Origin: Patiriisocius_A hiemis
GTDB taxonomy: Bacteria; Bacteroidota; Bacteroidia; Flavobacteriales; Flavobacteriaceae
DNA length: 64,000 nt
NCBI RefSeq assembly: GCF_031846325.1
Contig: NZ_JAVRHZ010000001.1
Coordinates: 434,001 to 498,000, forward strand
Reading direction: 5' to 3'
In this document: positions 10,593 to 19,245 of the stretch, piece after piece
Numbering within the stretch: the first letter of the stretch is position 1
Layout: every line of letters begins with the position of its first letter
Notes under the pieces: model-generated
Seen by the model: only the letters and a program-made list of their open reading frames with translations
The model's database searches: none
What the model was told of the DNA's origin: nothing
Made by a program: the position numbers and the translations under genes

Positions 10593-11855
10593 ATGATGAA
10601 AAAACAAATATTAGTAGTAGGTATTTCATTAATAACTACTATTTCGTTTGGACAAAAAAAAGAAATTAAAAAAGCACAAAAGGCTGTTAAATCTGGAGAT
10701 TATACTGAAGCAATTTCCCTACTTGATACTGCAGAAGGATTACTTGGATCTGCCGACAATGACTTAAAGACAGATTTTTACGTAGCAAAAGGAGAAGCAT
10801 ACTCTGCTAGTGCTGGAACAAGTAATTTTGATAAAATGAAAAAGGCTGCAGATGCTTTTTTAATGGCAATTGAAATTGACCCAACAATAGAAAGAGATAT
10901 AAGTGAGTCTATCCAAAAACTAAGAGTAAATCTTATTAACAGCGCTATTGATGACCAAAATGCAAACGATCATATAAACTCATCCAAAAAACTTTACACT
11001 AGTTATACTATAAGTAAAAAGGATACTTCAGATTTATATTTTGCAGCTTCTAGTGCCGTAAATGGAAATGATTACGATACAGCCCTTGAATATTACAATA
11101 AATTGCTAGACCTAGGTTATACTGGAATAGCAAAGCAATTTGTAGCTACAGATAAATCTACAGGTGAAGTAACACCATTTCCTTCAAAAAATGAGCGTGA
11201 TTTAATGGTTAAGTCTGGAGAGTTTATAAAACCAGAAACTAAAATTGCAGAATCAAAAAGAGGTGAAATATTAAGGAATATGACACTAATCTATTTTGAG
11301 CAAGGAAATCAAGAAGAAGCAACTAAGCTATTATCAAAAGCTCGTAAAGAAAACCCAAATGATATGTCCTTAGTGAAAGCTGAAGCAAATCTTGCATATC
11401 AATTAGGAGATAAAGAAAAATATAATAAACTAATGAACGAGATTGTTAAAAGTGACCCTAATAATCCAGAGGTTTATTTTGGTTTAGGAGTTAGTAGTGC
11501 AGATATTGGACAAAATGAAAAAGCAATTGAATACTACCAAAAAGCCATTGAACTTAAACCAGATTATGCTGAAGCTTTGATTAATCTAGCAGTTATAAAA
11601 CTTTCTAGTGAAAAGGATATAGTTGAAGAAATGAATGGCTTAGGTACTTCTCGAGCAGATGATGCTAGATATGAAGAATTAAAACAGAAAAGGCAAGACT
11701 TATATACAGAAGTACTACCTACATTAGAAAAGGCATATCAATATCTTCCAGGAAATATTGAAATAATGAAAACACTTATGAATCTATACAGCCAACTTGG
11801 TCAAGATAATAAGTATAAAGAAATGAAAGCCCTAGTTGAAGAAAAAGAAGGTTAA
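10593..11855 (+). CDS. Secreted tetratricopeptide-repeat protein
   Basis: A 420-residue protein starting at ATG 10593 (a second ATG follows directly at 10596). A signal peptide of about 20 residues ends near ISFGQ. The mature part is helical. Clear TPR units lie at roughly 215-245 and 285-335 (YFGLGVSSADIGQNEKAIEYYQKAI then PDYAEALINLA). TPR proteins serve as periplasmic scaffolds, and no enzyme motif is seen, so a specific role cannot be given. It sits 12 bases behind gyrA and ahead of a strong bidirectional terminator, which suggests co-transcription with gyrA, an arrangement I recall in related flavobacteria. Confidence 0.85.
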   Translation: MMKKQILVVGISLITTISFGQKKEIKKAQKAVKSGDYTEAISLLDTAEGLLGSADNDLKTDFYVAKGEAYSASAGTSNFDKMKKAADAFLMAIEIDPTIERDISESIQKLRVNLINSAIDDQNANDHINSSKKLYTSYTISKKDTSDLYFAASSAVNGNDYDTALEYYNKLLDLGYTGIAKQFVATDKSTGEVTPFPSKNERDLMVKSGEFIKPETKIAESKRGEILRNMTLIYFEQGNQEEATKLLSKARKENPNDMSLVKAEANLAYQLGDKEKYNKLMNEIVKSDPNNPEVYFGLGVSSADIGQNEKAIEYYQKAIELKPDYAEALINLAVIKLSSEKDIVEEMNGLGTSRADDARYEELKQKRQDLYTEVLPTLEKAYQYLPGNIEIMKTLMNLYSQLGQDNKYKEMKALVEEKEG

Positions 11856-11876
11856 TTAACCCTTATTATAATTAAA

Positions 11877-11906
11877 AAAAATCCAACTTTCTTAAGTTGG
11901 ATTTTT
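11877..11906. terminator. Bidirectional intrinsic terminator
   Basis: A perfect 13-base-pair stem, AAAAATCCAACTT at 11877-11889 with AAGTTGGATTTTT from 11894, has a four-base loop (TCTT) and T/A runs on both sides. It separates the convergent TPR and NlpC/P60 genes. Confidence 0.85.
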
Positions 11907-12656
11907 TTATACAATACGTTTTATAACACGTAGTTTATGGGTATGGCTTTTTGTTTCGTAATTAAAAATACCTGTATGATCTAGTCTATCTATTCTAACT
12001 TTACCATGAGCATGAATTATATAATTGTCTTTCATAATAATTCCTACGTGAATAATATCACCTTCAGCATTATCAAAAAATGCTAAATCTCCCGGCTCAC
12101 TTTCTTCAATAAAACTTAATGGTTCTCCTTGGTTTGATTGTTGACTAGCGTCGCGTAATAAGCTATGACCATTTAACTTATAAACCATTTGTGTAAAACC
12201 ACTACAATCAATCCCAAAAGGAGTTCTACCGCCCCATAGATAGGGCGTGTTCAAAAATAATAATGCTGTTTCAATAAAACTATCTTTTGTTTTTTGTTCT
12301 CGTGAAGACGTTCCTTCAAAAGAGTGAGATAAGTGAGATAGTGTATTTAAAGTACTGCCAATGCAAATAGAAAGCAACTGATCATTTTCATTAGCTACAA
12401 AATCTACCATGTCTTGTGATAGTAAGGGAATTTCTTTTTCAAGGCTTTTGTAGTCCTCTTCAGAAACTTCAAGAAATTGTTTGTTGTCTATCCAACCTTC
12501 ATATTTATCATAAGAAAGTCTAATTTTACTCCACTTTTTTCTACTTTCTACGATTTTAAAAAACTCCCCATACAATACCTGAGAAACAAGTTCACTTTTA
12601 TCACTTGCTTCAAATCTCATGGGAACAATACTAAGATTGCAGATTCCGTATTTCAT
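11907..12656 (-). CDS. NlpC/P60 family cell-wall hydrolase with SH3-like domain
   Basis: A 249-residue C40 peptidase. Residues about 5-65 form an SH3b-like domain (KWSKIRLSYDKYEGWI). The C-terminal catalytic domain begins near 125 and carries the triad Cys151 (GIDCSGF), His203 (IIHVGI) and His215 (YIIHAHG). The expected activity is cleavage of gamma-D-Glu-diaminopimelate bonds in muropeptides. No signal peptide is visible, so it may act in the cytoplasm on recycled peptides, like YkfC-type enzymes. The start at ATG 12656 is clear. It follows the thiolase gene by 23 bases on the same strand and is probably co-transcribed. Confidence 0.9.
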   Translation of the reverse strand: MKYGICNLSIVPMRFEASDKSELVSQVLYGEFFKIVESRKKWSKIRLSYDKYEGWIDNKQFLEVSEEDYKSLEKEIPLLSQDMVDFVANENDQLLSICIGSTLNTLSHLSHSFEGTSSREQKTKDSFIETALLFLNTPYLWGGRTPFGIDCSGFTQMVYKLNGHSLLRDASQQSNQGEPLSFIEESEPGDLAFFDNAEGDIIHVGIIMKDNYIIHAHGKVRIDRLDHTGIFNYETKSHTHKLRVIKRIV

Positions 12657-12679
12657 AGAAAATGTAGAGGGGTTATTTC

Positions 12680-13855
12680 CTATCTTTCAATTACCATTGC
12701 TGAAGCACCGCCCCCACCATTACATATACCTGCAGCACCAATTTTTCCGTCATTTTGTTGTAATACGTTTAAGAGAGTAATTAGGATTCTTACACCACTT
12801 GCTCCTAAAGGATGGCCTAATGAAACGGCACCACCATTTACATTTACTTTATCATCATTTAACCCAAGTATCTTCATGTTTGCTAAACCAACTATTGAGA
12901 AAGCTTCATTTAATTCAAAATAATCTACATCTTCTTGTTTTACACCCGCTTTTGCTAGGGCTTTTGGAAGTGCTTTTGCTGGAGCTGTTGTAAACCACTC
13001 CGGCTCATGAGCTGCATCCGCATAACCTGTAATTGTTGCTAGAATGTTGATTCCTAATTCATTCGCCTTGTCTTCAGACATTAAAATCATTGCTCCAGCA
13101 CCATCATTAATGGTAGAAGCATTTGCGGCTGTTACAGTTCCTTCTTTTGTAAATGCAGGGCGTAAAGCAGGAATTTTTTCCATTTTTACGTTTTTAAATT
13201 CCTCATCTTCAGATACTACAATAGGCTCTCCTCTTCTCTGAGGAACCTCTACAGGGACAACTTCATTTTTAAATTTTCCATTTTCCCATGCTTTTGCAGA
13301 ACGTTTATAAGATTGAATTGCAAATGCGTCTTGATCTTCTCTAGAGAAGTTATATTCAACTGCACACGCATCTGCACATACTCCCATTGCATTTTTATCA
13401 TAAGCATCAACTAAACCATCTTTCTGCATTCCGTCTACTAGAGTTGAAGGTCCAAATTTATGTCCATTTCTCATATGCACATAGTGTGGTATGTTACTCA
13501 TACTTTCCATTCCACCAGCTACAACAATTTCTGTATCACCTAACGCTATACTTTGAGCTGCTTGTATAACTGCCTTCATACCAGAAGCACATACTTTATT
13601 TACTGTTGTACATGGCACCGTATTAGGTATACCTGCGTAAATAGCAGCTTGTCTCGCTGGGGCTTGTCCAACTCCAGCTTGTACTACGTTACCCATAAAC
13701 ACTTCTTGAACTAAACTTGGATCAAGATTAATTTTATCTAGTGCTCCTTTAATAGCGATGCTTCCTAATTTTGAAGCACTCAAAGAGGAAAGACTCCCCA
13801 TAAAGCTGCCTATTGGCGTTCTTACTGCTGATACAATTACAACTTTTTTACTCAT
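12680..13855 (-). CDS. Acetyl-CoA C-acyltransferase (thiolase)
   Basis: A 391-residue thiolase that condenses two acetyl-CoA or cleaves 3-ketoacyl-CoA. The catalytic residues fall at the classic positions of biosynthetic thiolase: Cys89 (NKVCASG), His348 (GHPLGASG) and Cys378 (CNGGGGAS). Length and numbering match acetoacetyl-CoA thiolase closely, favouring an acetyl-CoA acetyltransferase over a long-chain FadA-type enzyme. No fadB or 3-hydroxybutyrate genes lie near. It is the first gene of a two-gene unit with the NlpC/P60 hydrolase. Tetrameric cytosolic location is inferred from the family. Confidence 0.93.
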   Translation of the reverse strand: MSKKVVIVSAVRTPIGSFMGSLSSLSASKLGSIAIKGALDKINLDPSLVQEVFMGNVVQAGVGQAPARQAAIYAGIPNTVPCTTVNKVCASGMKAVIQAAQSIALGDTEIVVAGGMESMSNIPHYVHMRNGHKFGPSTLVDGMQKDGLVDAYDKNAMGVCADACAVEYNFSREDQDAFAIQSYKRSAKAWENGKFKNEVVPVEVPQRRGEPIVVSEDEEFKNVKMEKIPALRPAFTKEGTVTAANASTINDGAGAMILMSEDKANELGINILATITGYADAAHEPEWFTTAPAKALPKALAKAGVKQEDVDYFELNEAFSIVGLANMKILGLNDDKVNVNGGAVSLGHPLGASGVRILITLLNVLQQNDGKIGAAGICNGGGGASAMVIER

Positions 13856-13912
13856 ATATAGTATGATTTATTTAATAATTACTTCACCCAAAAGCTGAGC
13901 TTAATTTTACTG

Positions 13913-13920
13913 CAAATTTA
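13913..13920 (-). promoter_or_regulatory. Candidate -7 element of the thiolase gene
   Basis: On the minus strand this reads TAAATTTG, an exact match to the Bacteroidota -7 consensus TAnnTTTG, 58 bases before the thiolase ATG. No clear TTG is present at the -33 position, so confidence is moderate to low. Confidence 0.35.
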
Positions 13921-14076
13921 CTTATTTTATTTGGTTTTATAAATAGTCACACTATATTGTTACCTTTACTTAACAATAGAGTTTCAAATTCAGAGAGGTC
14001 AGTTTTAAGACTAAAACTATTCAACAAAAAAAGTCGAACAAATCTGCTAGAAGTGGATTGTTTTTATTAAAAAATA

Positions 14077-16119
14077 ATGAATTCTTTTTTATCAAAATTT
14101 TCAAAAAACCAATCACTTTTATACAAGGGTTTATTATTTATATCTGCTACTTTACTTATTATCTATTTTTTACCAAAAGGTGGGCAATTTAAATATGATT
14201 TTGATAAAGGAAAGCCTTGGCAGTACGAAAACCTCTATGCCCCTTTTAGTTTTACAATAAAAAAGGATAAAGAAACTCTTGAGAAAGAGGAGAAATCAAT
14301 TAGGGATAGTGCCATTCCTTATTTTGATAAAGATACTAGTGCAGTATCAGAAAGCTTAAGTCGATTTTCTGAATCATTAGAAACCTCGTTTATAGACTCT
14401 TTATATGCAGATAAAGCTTTAATTAAAAATATTGGAGAAACTATACTGAAAAAGGTTATGGGTAGGGGTATAACCAATGAAGTGCACCCATATTCAGAAT
14501 CTAAACTTATTTACATTAAAAATGGTAATGAAGTTGAAGAAGTTTTATACAAACAAATTTATACCGAAGATGACATTACTGCTACGATAAATAGTGAGCT
14601 TATTGCATATGAACTTCCTAATACTAAGAGTTACCTTTCTTCAATTTTAGAAAGAAGTATAACAGCTAATGTTACACTAAATTCAAGATTAACAGAAGAT
14701 GCTATTACTTCAGAAATAAATGCAATTAATCCTAACCAAGGTATAATAGAAAAGGGAGCAAGGATTATTGCAAAAGGAGAAGTTGTTGAGGGGAATACAT
14801 TTAAAATTTTAAATTCATTAAGTGCTGAATATGAATCTCAAATTTGGAGTAAGTCTAATCAACTATGGCTTTTGGTTGGTTATTCTATATTAATCGCACT
14901 TGTTTTTTTAATGCTCTTTTTATTTTTAAAAAAATATAGACTCGAAATTTTTAATAACAACACGAAGCTTACTTTTATATTCTTCAACATTGTGTTGATG
15001 ATTTTTTTAACCACACTAATAATTAAGTATAATGCTTCTTATGTATATGTAGTTCCACTATGTATTTTGCCTCTTGTACTTAAAGCTTTTTTTGACCCGC
15101 GTTTAGGTCTTTTTGTACATGTATTAACGTTATTGCTTTTAGGCTTTATAGTTCCTAATAGTTTTGAGTATTTATTCCTTCAAATTATAGCCGGTATTGT
15201 TACAATCCTTACCGTTTCTGAATTATACAAAAGAGCAAATTTATTTATATCTGTTGGACAAATAACATTTGTGTACATCGTTGGGTATTTTGCTTTTTCT
15301 GTGATTCATGAGGGGAATATAGATACTATTGAATGGGAGACACTAGGGTTGTTTATTATATGTGGATTAGTAACCTTATTTGCGCATCCACTAATCTATT
15401 TATATGAGAAGATTTTTGGATTAGTATCTGATGTATCACTTTTAGAATTAAGTGATACTAATTCTAAATTATTGAAAGAGCTTTCTAACAAAGCACCAGG
15501 TACTTTTCACCATTCGCTGAATGTGGCAAACTTAGCAGAAGCTGCAGCAAACGAAATAGGGGCAAACGCTATGCTTGTTAGAGTAGGGGCTTTATACCAC
15601 GATATTGGTAAAATGAAGAACCCAACTATGTTTACTGAGAATCAAGTAAACTCTATTAATTCTCATAATGAGTTAGAACCACTTGAAAGTGCTTCAATTA
15701 TAATTGGCCATGTAATTGACGGCATTGAAATAGCCAGAAAACACAAGCTCCCAGATAGAATTATAGATTTTATACGTACACATCACGGTACAAGTTTAGT
15801 CTATTATTTTTATAAAAAAGAAAGTGAGCAAAATCCTGATGTAGCTAAAGAAAACTTTATGTACCCGGGGCCCATACCATTCTCCAAAGAGACAGCGATA
15901 TTAATGATGGCAGATAGTGTAGAGGCTGCTAGTAAAAGTCTTAAAGAACCTACATCTACAAAGATTAATGATTTTGTTGAGAAAATTATTGATGGGCAAA
16001 TGGAGCAAGGACAGTTTTTAAATGCCAATGTAACTTTTAAGGAGATTCAACAAATAAAAAAAGTTCTTAAAAAGAAATTAAATAATATTTATCACCTACG
16101 TGTGGAATATCCTGAATAA
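14077..16119 (+). CDS. 7TM-HD family phosphohydrolase (PgpH-like, candidate c-di-AMP phosphodiesterase)
   Basis: A 680-residue integral membrane protein. One membrane segment lies near residues 17-32, followed by a roughly 230-residue extracytoplasmic 7TMR-HDED-type domain. Seven hydrophobic segments follow between about 265 and 450. The cytoplasmic C-terminus is an HD domain: HHSLNVANLAEAA near residue 477, ALYHDIGKM with the His-Asp pair near 508, and GHVIDGIEIAR and FIRTHHGT later. Firmicutes PgpH proteins of this architecture hydrolyse c-di-AMP; that activity is inferred here. The gene diverges from the thiolase and stands alone, with a convergent lipoprotein gene 23 bases downstream. The length is typical (about 680-720). 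Confidence 0.88.
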   Translation: MNSFLSKFSKNQSLLYKGLLFISATLLIIYFLPKGGQFKYDFDKGKPWQYENLYAPFSFTIKKDKETLEKEEKSIRDSAIPYFDKDTSAVSESLSRFSESLETSFIDSLYADKALIKNIGETILKKVMGRGITNEVHPYSESKLIYIKNGNEVEEVLYKQIYTEDDITATINSELIAYELPNTKSYLSSILERSITANVTLNSRLTEDAITSEINAINPNQGIIEKGARIIAKGEVVEGNTFKILNSLSAEYESQIWSKSNQLWLLVGYSILIALVFLMLFLFLKKYRLEIFNNNTKLTFIFFNIVLMIFLTTLIIKYNASYVYVVPLCILPLVLKAFFDPRLGLFVHVLTLLLLGFIVPNSFEYLFLQIIAGIVTILTVSELYKRANLFISVGQITFVYIVGYFAFSVIHEGNIDTIEWETLGLFIICGLVTLFAHPLIYLYEKIFGLVSDVSLLELSDTNSKLLKELSNKAPGTFHHSLNVANLAEAAANEIGANAMLVRVGALYHDIGKMKNPTMFTENQVNSINSHNELEPLESASIIIGHVIDGIEIARKHKLPDRIIDFIRTHHGTSLVYYFYKKESEQNPDVAKENFMYPGPIPFSKETAILMMADSVEAASKSLKEPTSTKINDFVEKIIDGQMEQGQFLNANVTFKEIQQIKKVLKKKLNNIYHLRVEYPE

Positions 16120-16142
16120 AGAATAATAACTTTCTAAACGGC

Positions 16143-16652
16143 TTACTTTAGACGCTTTCCTTCGGTTACAAATGAAATCCCTTGTTGGCCATAGGTAGAA
16201 ATCATTACTGCTTCAAATAGGGGAGTGATAGTGTTGGGTTTTATTTGCCAATCAAATATAAAGTTGGCGCCAGTTCCTCCTTCGTTATCTAAACCATCTA
16301 TTACAATCTGAACAGTTTCCATAGGTTTAATAAATATTGTTTTATCAATATAGGTGCGTATAGCTCTCCCTTCAGTATTATAATAAATTGCACTATTTAT
16401 ATATACACTATCTGCTATGTTTGGATTGTGTAAGCTTACTGTGGCTGTTAAATCTGCCTCATCTTTTTCAGTACGCAGAAAAATTTGGGAATAGATAGAC
16501 AAAAATGTACTTCCTGATTCTAGTGAATCTGCTATAGCACCTTTAACCATTTTTTTCTCCCAGTTTACAGGGTTAGTAGAACTTAATTGTCTTGGTTGTT
16601 CACATGAAGTTAATACAACTGCTATTAAAAAAAATAAAAAAATAGATTTCAT
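16143..16652 (-). CDS. DUF3124 domain lipoprotein
   Basis: A 169-residue lipoprotein with lipobox VLTSC (Cys17). The mature region carries features of DUF3124: YSQIFLR, SLHNPNIADSVYINSAIYY, TEGRAIRTYIDK, then GGTGANFIFDW and ISTYGQQGISF near the C-terminus. The function of DUF3124 is unknown; an immunoglobulin-like beta fold is likely. It is a single-gene unit between the PgpH-like gene (convergent) and the tRNA operon terminator. Confidence 0.8.
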   Translation of the reverse strand: MKSIFLFFLIAVVLTSCEQPRQLSSTNPVNWEKKMVKGAIADSLESGSTFLSIYSQIFLRTEKDEADLTATVSLHNPNIADSVYINSAIYYNTEGRAIRTYIDKTIFIKPMETVQIVIDGLDNEGGTGANFIFDWQIKPNTITPLFEAVMISTYGQQGISFVTEGKRLK

Positions 16653-16807
16653 TTTAGAGTTTTTTTAATTTAAACATAAAGATACAATAAGTAAGAGACG
16701 AATACTATTTATTATTTGTCAAGGTTTTAATTTTTGAAACAGACTTGACTTTTATGAAGTTTATGCTGAGATTATGTTACTTAGTATTTTATTAAAAGCA
16801 GTAAAAC

Positions 16808-16836
16808 AAAAAAGCCCCACTTTTGTGAGGCTTTTC
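16808..16836 (-). terminator. Terminator of the tRNA operon
   Basis: On the minus strand an imperfect stem (AAAAGCC + CAC against GTG + GGCTTTT, one mismatch) with a four-base loop is followed by T-rich sequence. It lies 2 bases past the 3' end of tRNA-Arg. Confidence 0.65.
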
Positions 16837-16837
16837 G

Positions 16838-16911
<74 letters not shown>

Positions 16912-16921
16912 CTAATAAAAT

Positions 16922-16953
16922 AAAAAACCGAACTTTTTTTCAGCTCGGTTTTA
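16922..16953 (-). terminator. Terminator-like hairpin between tRNA-Pro and tRNA-Arg
   Basis: On the minus strand AAAACCGAGCT pairs with AGTTCGGTTTT (11 pairs, one G-U) around a GAAAAAA loop and is followed by T-rich sequence. It lies between two tRNA genes. It could terminate part of the transcripts or act as a processing site. Confidence 0.55.
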
Positions 16954-16954
16954 G

Positions 16955-17029
16955 TCGGGGTGGCAGGATTCGAACCTGCGGCCTCCACGTCCCAAACGTG
17001 GCGCGATAACCGGGCTACGCTACACCCCG
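16955..17029 (-). tRNA. tRNA-Pro (anticodon TGG)
   Basis: A 75-base cloverleaf. The acceptor CGGGGTG pairs with CACCCCG, discriminator A. The anticodon stem CCACG/CGTGG encloses TTTGGGA, anticodon TGG, and the T-loop is GGTTCGAATCC. CCA is not encoded. Confidence 0.95.
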
Positions 17030-17038
17030 AGGTTTTTG

Positions 17039-17122
17039 CGGAGAGACCGGGACTCGAACCCGGGCAGCACTTACGCGCTGACAGATTAGCAATCTGCTCC
17101 GTTACCACTCCGGCACCTCTCC
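17039..17122 (-). tRNA. tRNA-Ser (anticodon GCT)
   Basis: An 84-base class II tRNA with a long variable arm. The acceptor GGAGAGG pairs with TCTCTCC (one G-U), discriminator G. The anticodon loop TTGCTAA gives GCT, reading AGC/AGU. It is first in the Ser-Pro-Arg operon. Confidence 0.95.
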
Positions 17123-17159
17123 AGCAATAAAAAGGAACTGTTCTTTTTAAATGCGGATG

Positions 17160-17190
17160 CAAATGTAACTTAACAATTACTATCTCGCAA
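17160..17190 (-). promoter_or_regulatory. Promoter of the Ser-Pro-Arg tRNA operon
   Basis: On the minus strand TTG (17190-17188), a 20-base spacer, then TACATTTG (17167-17160). This is an exact match to the Bacteroidota consensus TTG-N17-23-TAnnTTTG, placed 37 bases before tRNA-Ser. Confidence 0.65.
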
Positions 17191-17231
17191 AAAAATATCA
17201 ACTTTTTAGGTTAATTTTTTGTGTTTGTTTT

Positions 17232-18398
17232 TTACTTAGTTTTCTCACAAATCAGTACTACTTTTTTTCTATCTTGTAATGTTGTGAAAAACAAATAAGT
17301 ATCTCCTCCATCTTTAACCTTCCATTTCTTTTTTAATTGTGAAACTGTTTCAGTAAAATTTCGTGTTGTAATGTTAGCTTTTATTCCTGTAACCTTTTTA
17401 TTAACTTCTTTTTTAGTGTATGTTATTAAATCTTTTATAACAAAGCTTCTACCAGGAAAATGTACCAACTTGTCACTTGTGTAAAGGTGTGAATGTTTGG
17501 CTAGTTTATTAAGGGAGTATTTTTCTGAAACTGCATTAAAAGCCCCACTCTTTAATATACTTGCATTTGGCTCATATAAATATTTGCTTGGATTACTATA
17601 GGTGGCAGTATATGATTTATTATAATTTATTTTAAAGAAGGTAGCTCCTTCCTTTGTATGATTTGTAGCAATTAACTTTGTCTCTCCTGATATTTCCTTA
17701 GTAAGTAACCACAAAAGCTCTTTAACTTCATTTTGTACCGCAACTATATGAATTTCACTAACATGTATCAGGTCTGAAACTCCCTTGCTAATATCAATCA
17801 TGGGAGAAGTTTTTACCAAAACAACTGGAGTAATTGAGAACAAATGTTCTAAATGCTCTATAATATTAGGTTCATAGTCTTCAAGAAATAATACCTTGTT
17901 TTTTTGTTGGTTTCTTCTAGAGGGGTCAATATATATAACATCATATTTTTTATTATTTATTAGTTGAAGACCATTTCCTGCAATAACTTTAATTTGTTTA
18001 TTGAGTTGTTCAAAATTATGCTTAGAGAGGCTACTAAGGCTTTCATTAACTTCAAAATGAGTTACATCTTTAAATTTCTTAGAAAAATAATAGCTATCTA
18101 CTCCAAAACCACCTGTTATGTCTGCTAAAGAGTTTCCAGAAATAATTGATGCTTTATACTTTGCAGTAATTTCTGAAGAAGTTTGCTCTAGATTTAAAGT
18201 AGGGGGGTAGAGTATATTTTCGGTATGATACCAAGTGGGTAGTTTTTTTCTGATCTTATTTCTTGAGGCAATTTGCTGAACAAGTTCTTTAGTTGAAATA
18301 CCAACAAAGGGACTTTTTTTAAAAGCTAGCGTTTTTAAATCTACTTCCTGATTTTTAATAAAATCCTGAACTTCTTTATGTAATAAATTAGGATTCAA
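17232..18398 (-). CDS. Class I SAM-dependent methyltransferase with THUMP-like C-terminal domain
   Basis: A 388-residue protein. The Rossmann SAM-binding loop is LADITGGFGVDS (91-102), followed by an acidic FEVNE, and the catalytic-type motif DPSRR lies at 158-162. The C-terminal 80 residues (SFVIKDLITYTKKEV, KANITTRNF) match the THUMP-like domain linked to such methyltransferases in Bacteroidota. An RNA substrate is likely but unproven. The start is TTG at 18398, which overlaps the end of the TrmH gene by 11 bases and gives the usual N-terminus (LNPNLL...). No ATG lies near. It is the last gene of the run read from 19890 leftwards. Confidence 0.82.
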   Translation of the reverse strand: MNPNLLHKEVQDFIKNQEVDLKTLAFKKSPFVGISTKELVQQIASRNKIRKKLPTWYHTENILYPPTLNLEQTSSEITAKYKASIISGNSLADITGGFGVDSYYFSKKFKDVTHFEVNESLSSLSKHNFEQLNKQIKVIAGNGLQLINNKKYDVIYIDPSRRNQQKNKVLFLEDYEPNIIEHLEHLFSITPVVLVKTSPMIDISKGVSDLIHVSEIHIVAVQNEVKELLWLLTKEISGETKLIATNHTKEGATFFKINYNKSYTATYSNPSKYLYEPNASILKSGAFNAVSEKYSLNKLAKHSHLYTSDKLVHFPGRSFVIKDLITYTKKEVNKKVTGIKANITTRNFTETVSQLKKKWKVKDGGDTYLFFTTLQDRKKVVLICEKTK

Positions 18399-18903
18399 AA
18401 TGTGTACTAATTATTGTGTACAAACATACTGCCGTTGCTGTAGTCACATTCATGCTACTGTTTTTTCCATACATTGGAATATGCAAACAATAATCACTAG
18501 ACTTTAGCATATTCTCCGAAATACCGTGTTTTTCATTACCTATAATTAATACTACTTTTTGGTCTTCATTAATTTTAAACTCGTTTACGGGTTTACTTTC
18601 TGAAGTAATCTCAAGAGCACAAATAAGATAACCATTTTCTTTAAATTTTGTAATTAGTCCAGAAGTATTCTCAACACACTTGTAGGGAGTATTTTCTATA
18701 GTGCTTCTAGCGGTTTTTTTTAATCTAGGGGAGTTTACATCAATCTCAGTTCCGCAAAAAATCAACTCTTCAGCTCCAAATGCATCACATATTCTAAATA
18801 AGCTACCTACATTGGCAGGACTTATTACATTGTCACAAATAAGAGTTATAGGATGCTTTTTTTCTGAAAAAGGATATTCTGAATGTAAGTATTGACGATT
18901 CAT
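18388..18903 (-). CDS. TrmH/SpoU family RNA 2'-O-methyltransferase
   Basis: A 171-residue SPOUT enzyme with the three family motifs: NVGSLFRICDAFGAEELIF (about residues 30-48), LIIGNEKHGI, and the C-terminal knot MYGKNSSMNVTTATAV. These bind SAM in a deep trefoil knot and methylate ribose 2'-OH of tRNA or rRNA. It is a minimal form without an N-terminal substrate-binding domain, so the target nucleotide cannot be named. It overlaps the next gene by 11 bases and abuts the 112-residue zinc-ribbon gene upstream (overlap of 1 base). Gene context with another methyltransferase and tRNAs fits RNA modification. Confidence 0.88.
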   Translation of the reverse strand: MNRQYLHSEYPFSEKKHPITLICDNVISPANVGSLFRICDAFGAEELIFCGTEIDVNSPRLKKTARSTIENTPYKCVENTSGLITKFKENGYLICALEITSESKPVNEFKINEDQKVVLIIGNEKHGISENMLKSSDYCLHIPMYGKNSSMNVTTATAVCLYTIISTHFES

Positions 18904-19241
18904 TACTTTCTTGGAATCATTGTCTTATTAAAATCACTTGCCTTTTTTTGAGCTTGAAATACAAGAGCAATAGGTATAGAGAAGGTTAATGCAGCGATGA
19001 AGCCTAAAAAATAAACTGCTACAGATAAAATAAGTATTAATGGAATACAAATAAGGAAGTAAATTATGTTAGGCTCTGCATGTAATCTATTTATATGTCT
19101 TTTTTGTATTATTCCACAGTTTCTACATCTTTTAGAAATCTCAGTAGATCCAAGTTCACGTTGTAAGTCAAACCTGTTAGTAGCTTTTGTAGTAAGGTAG
19201 TTTTTGACCGAGCAAGATTTGCAATAATAACTTAACTTCAT
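18903..19241 (-). CDS. Small membrane protein with zinc-ribbon-like cysteines
   Basis: 112 residues from ATG 19241 (MKLSYYCKSC). An upstream in-frame TTG at 19256 would overlap the preceding gene and adds only five residues. The N-terminal half has two Cys-X2-Cys pairs (CKSC and CRNC, about 35 residues apart), a likely zinc ribbon, and the C-terminal half has two hydrophobic segments (IIYFLICIPLILILSVAVYF and FIAALTFSIPIALVF). I do not recognise a family. It sits between a DUF4159 gene (4-base gap) and the TrmH gene (1-base overlap), so it is part of the same operon. Confidence 0.65.
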   Translation of the reverse strand: MKLSYYCKSCSVKNYLTTKATNRFDLQRELGSTEISKRCRNCGIIQKRHINRLHAEPNIIYFLICIPLILILSVAVYFLGFIAALTFSIPIALVFQAQKKASDFNKTMIPRK

Positions 19242-19245
19242 AAGA

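Noticed and set aside
12477..12923. A 148-codon plus-strand frame opposite the NlpC/P60 and thiolase genes
   Set aside because: It lies antisense to two well-conserved genes and spans their junction; composition is that of a shadow frame.
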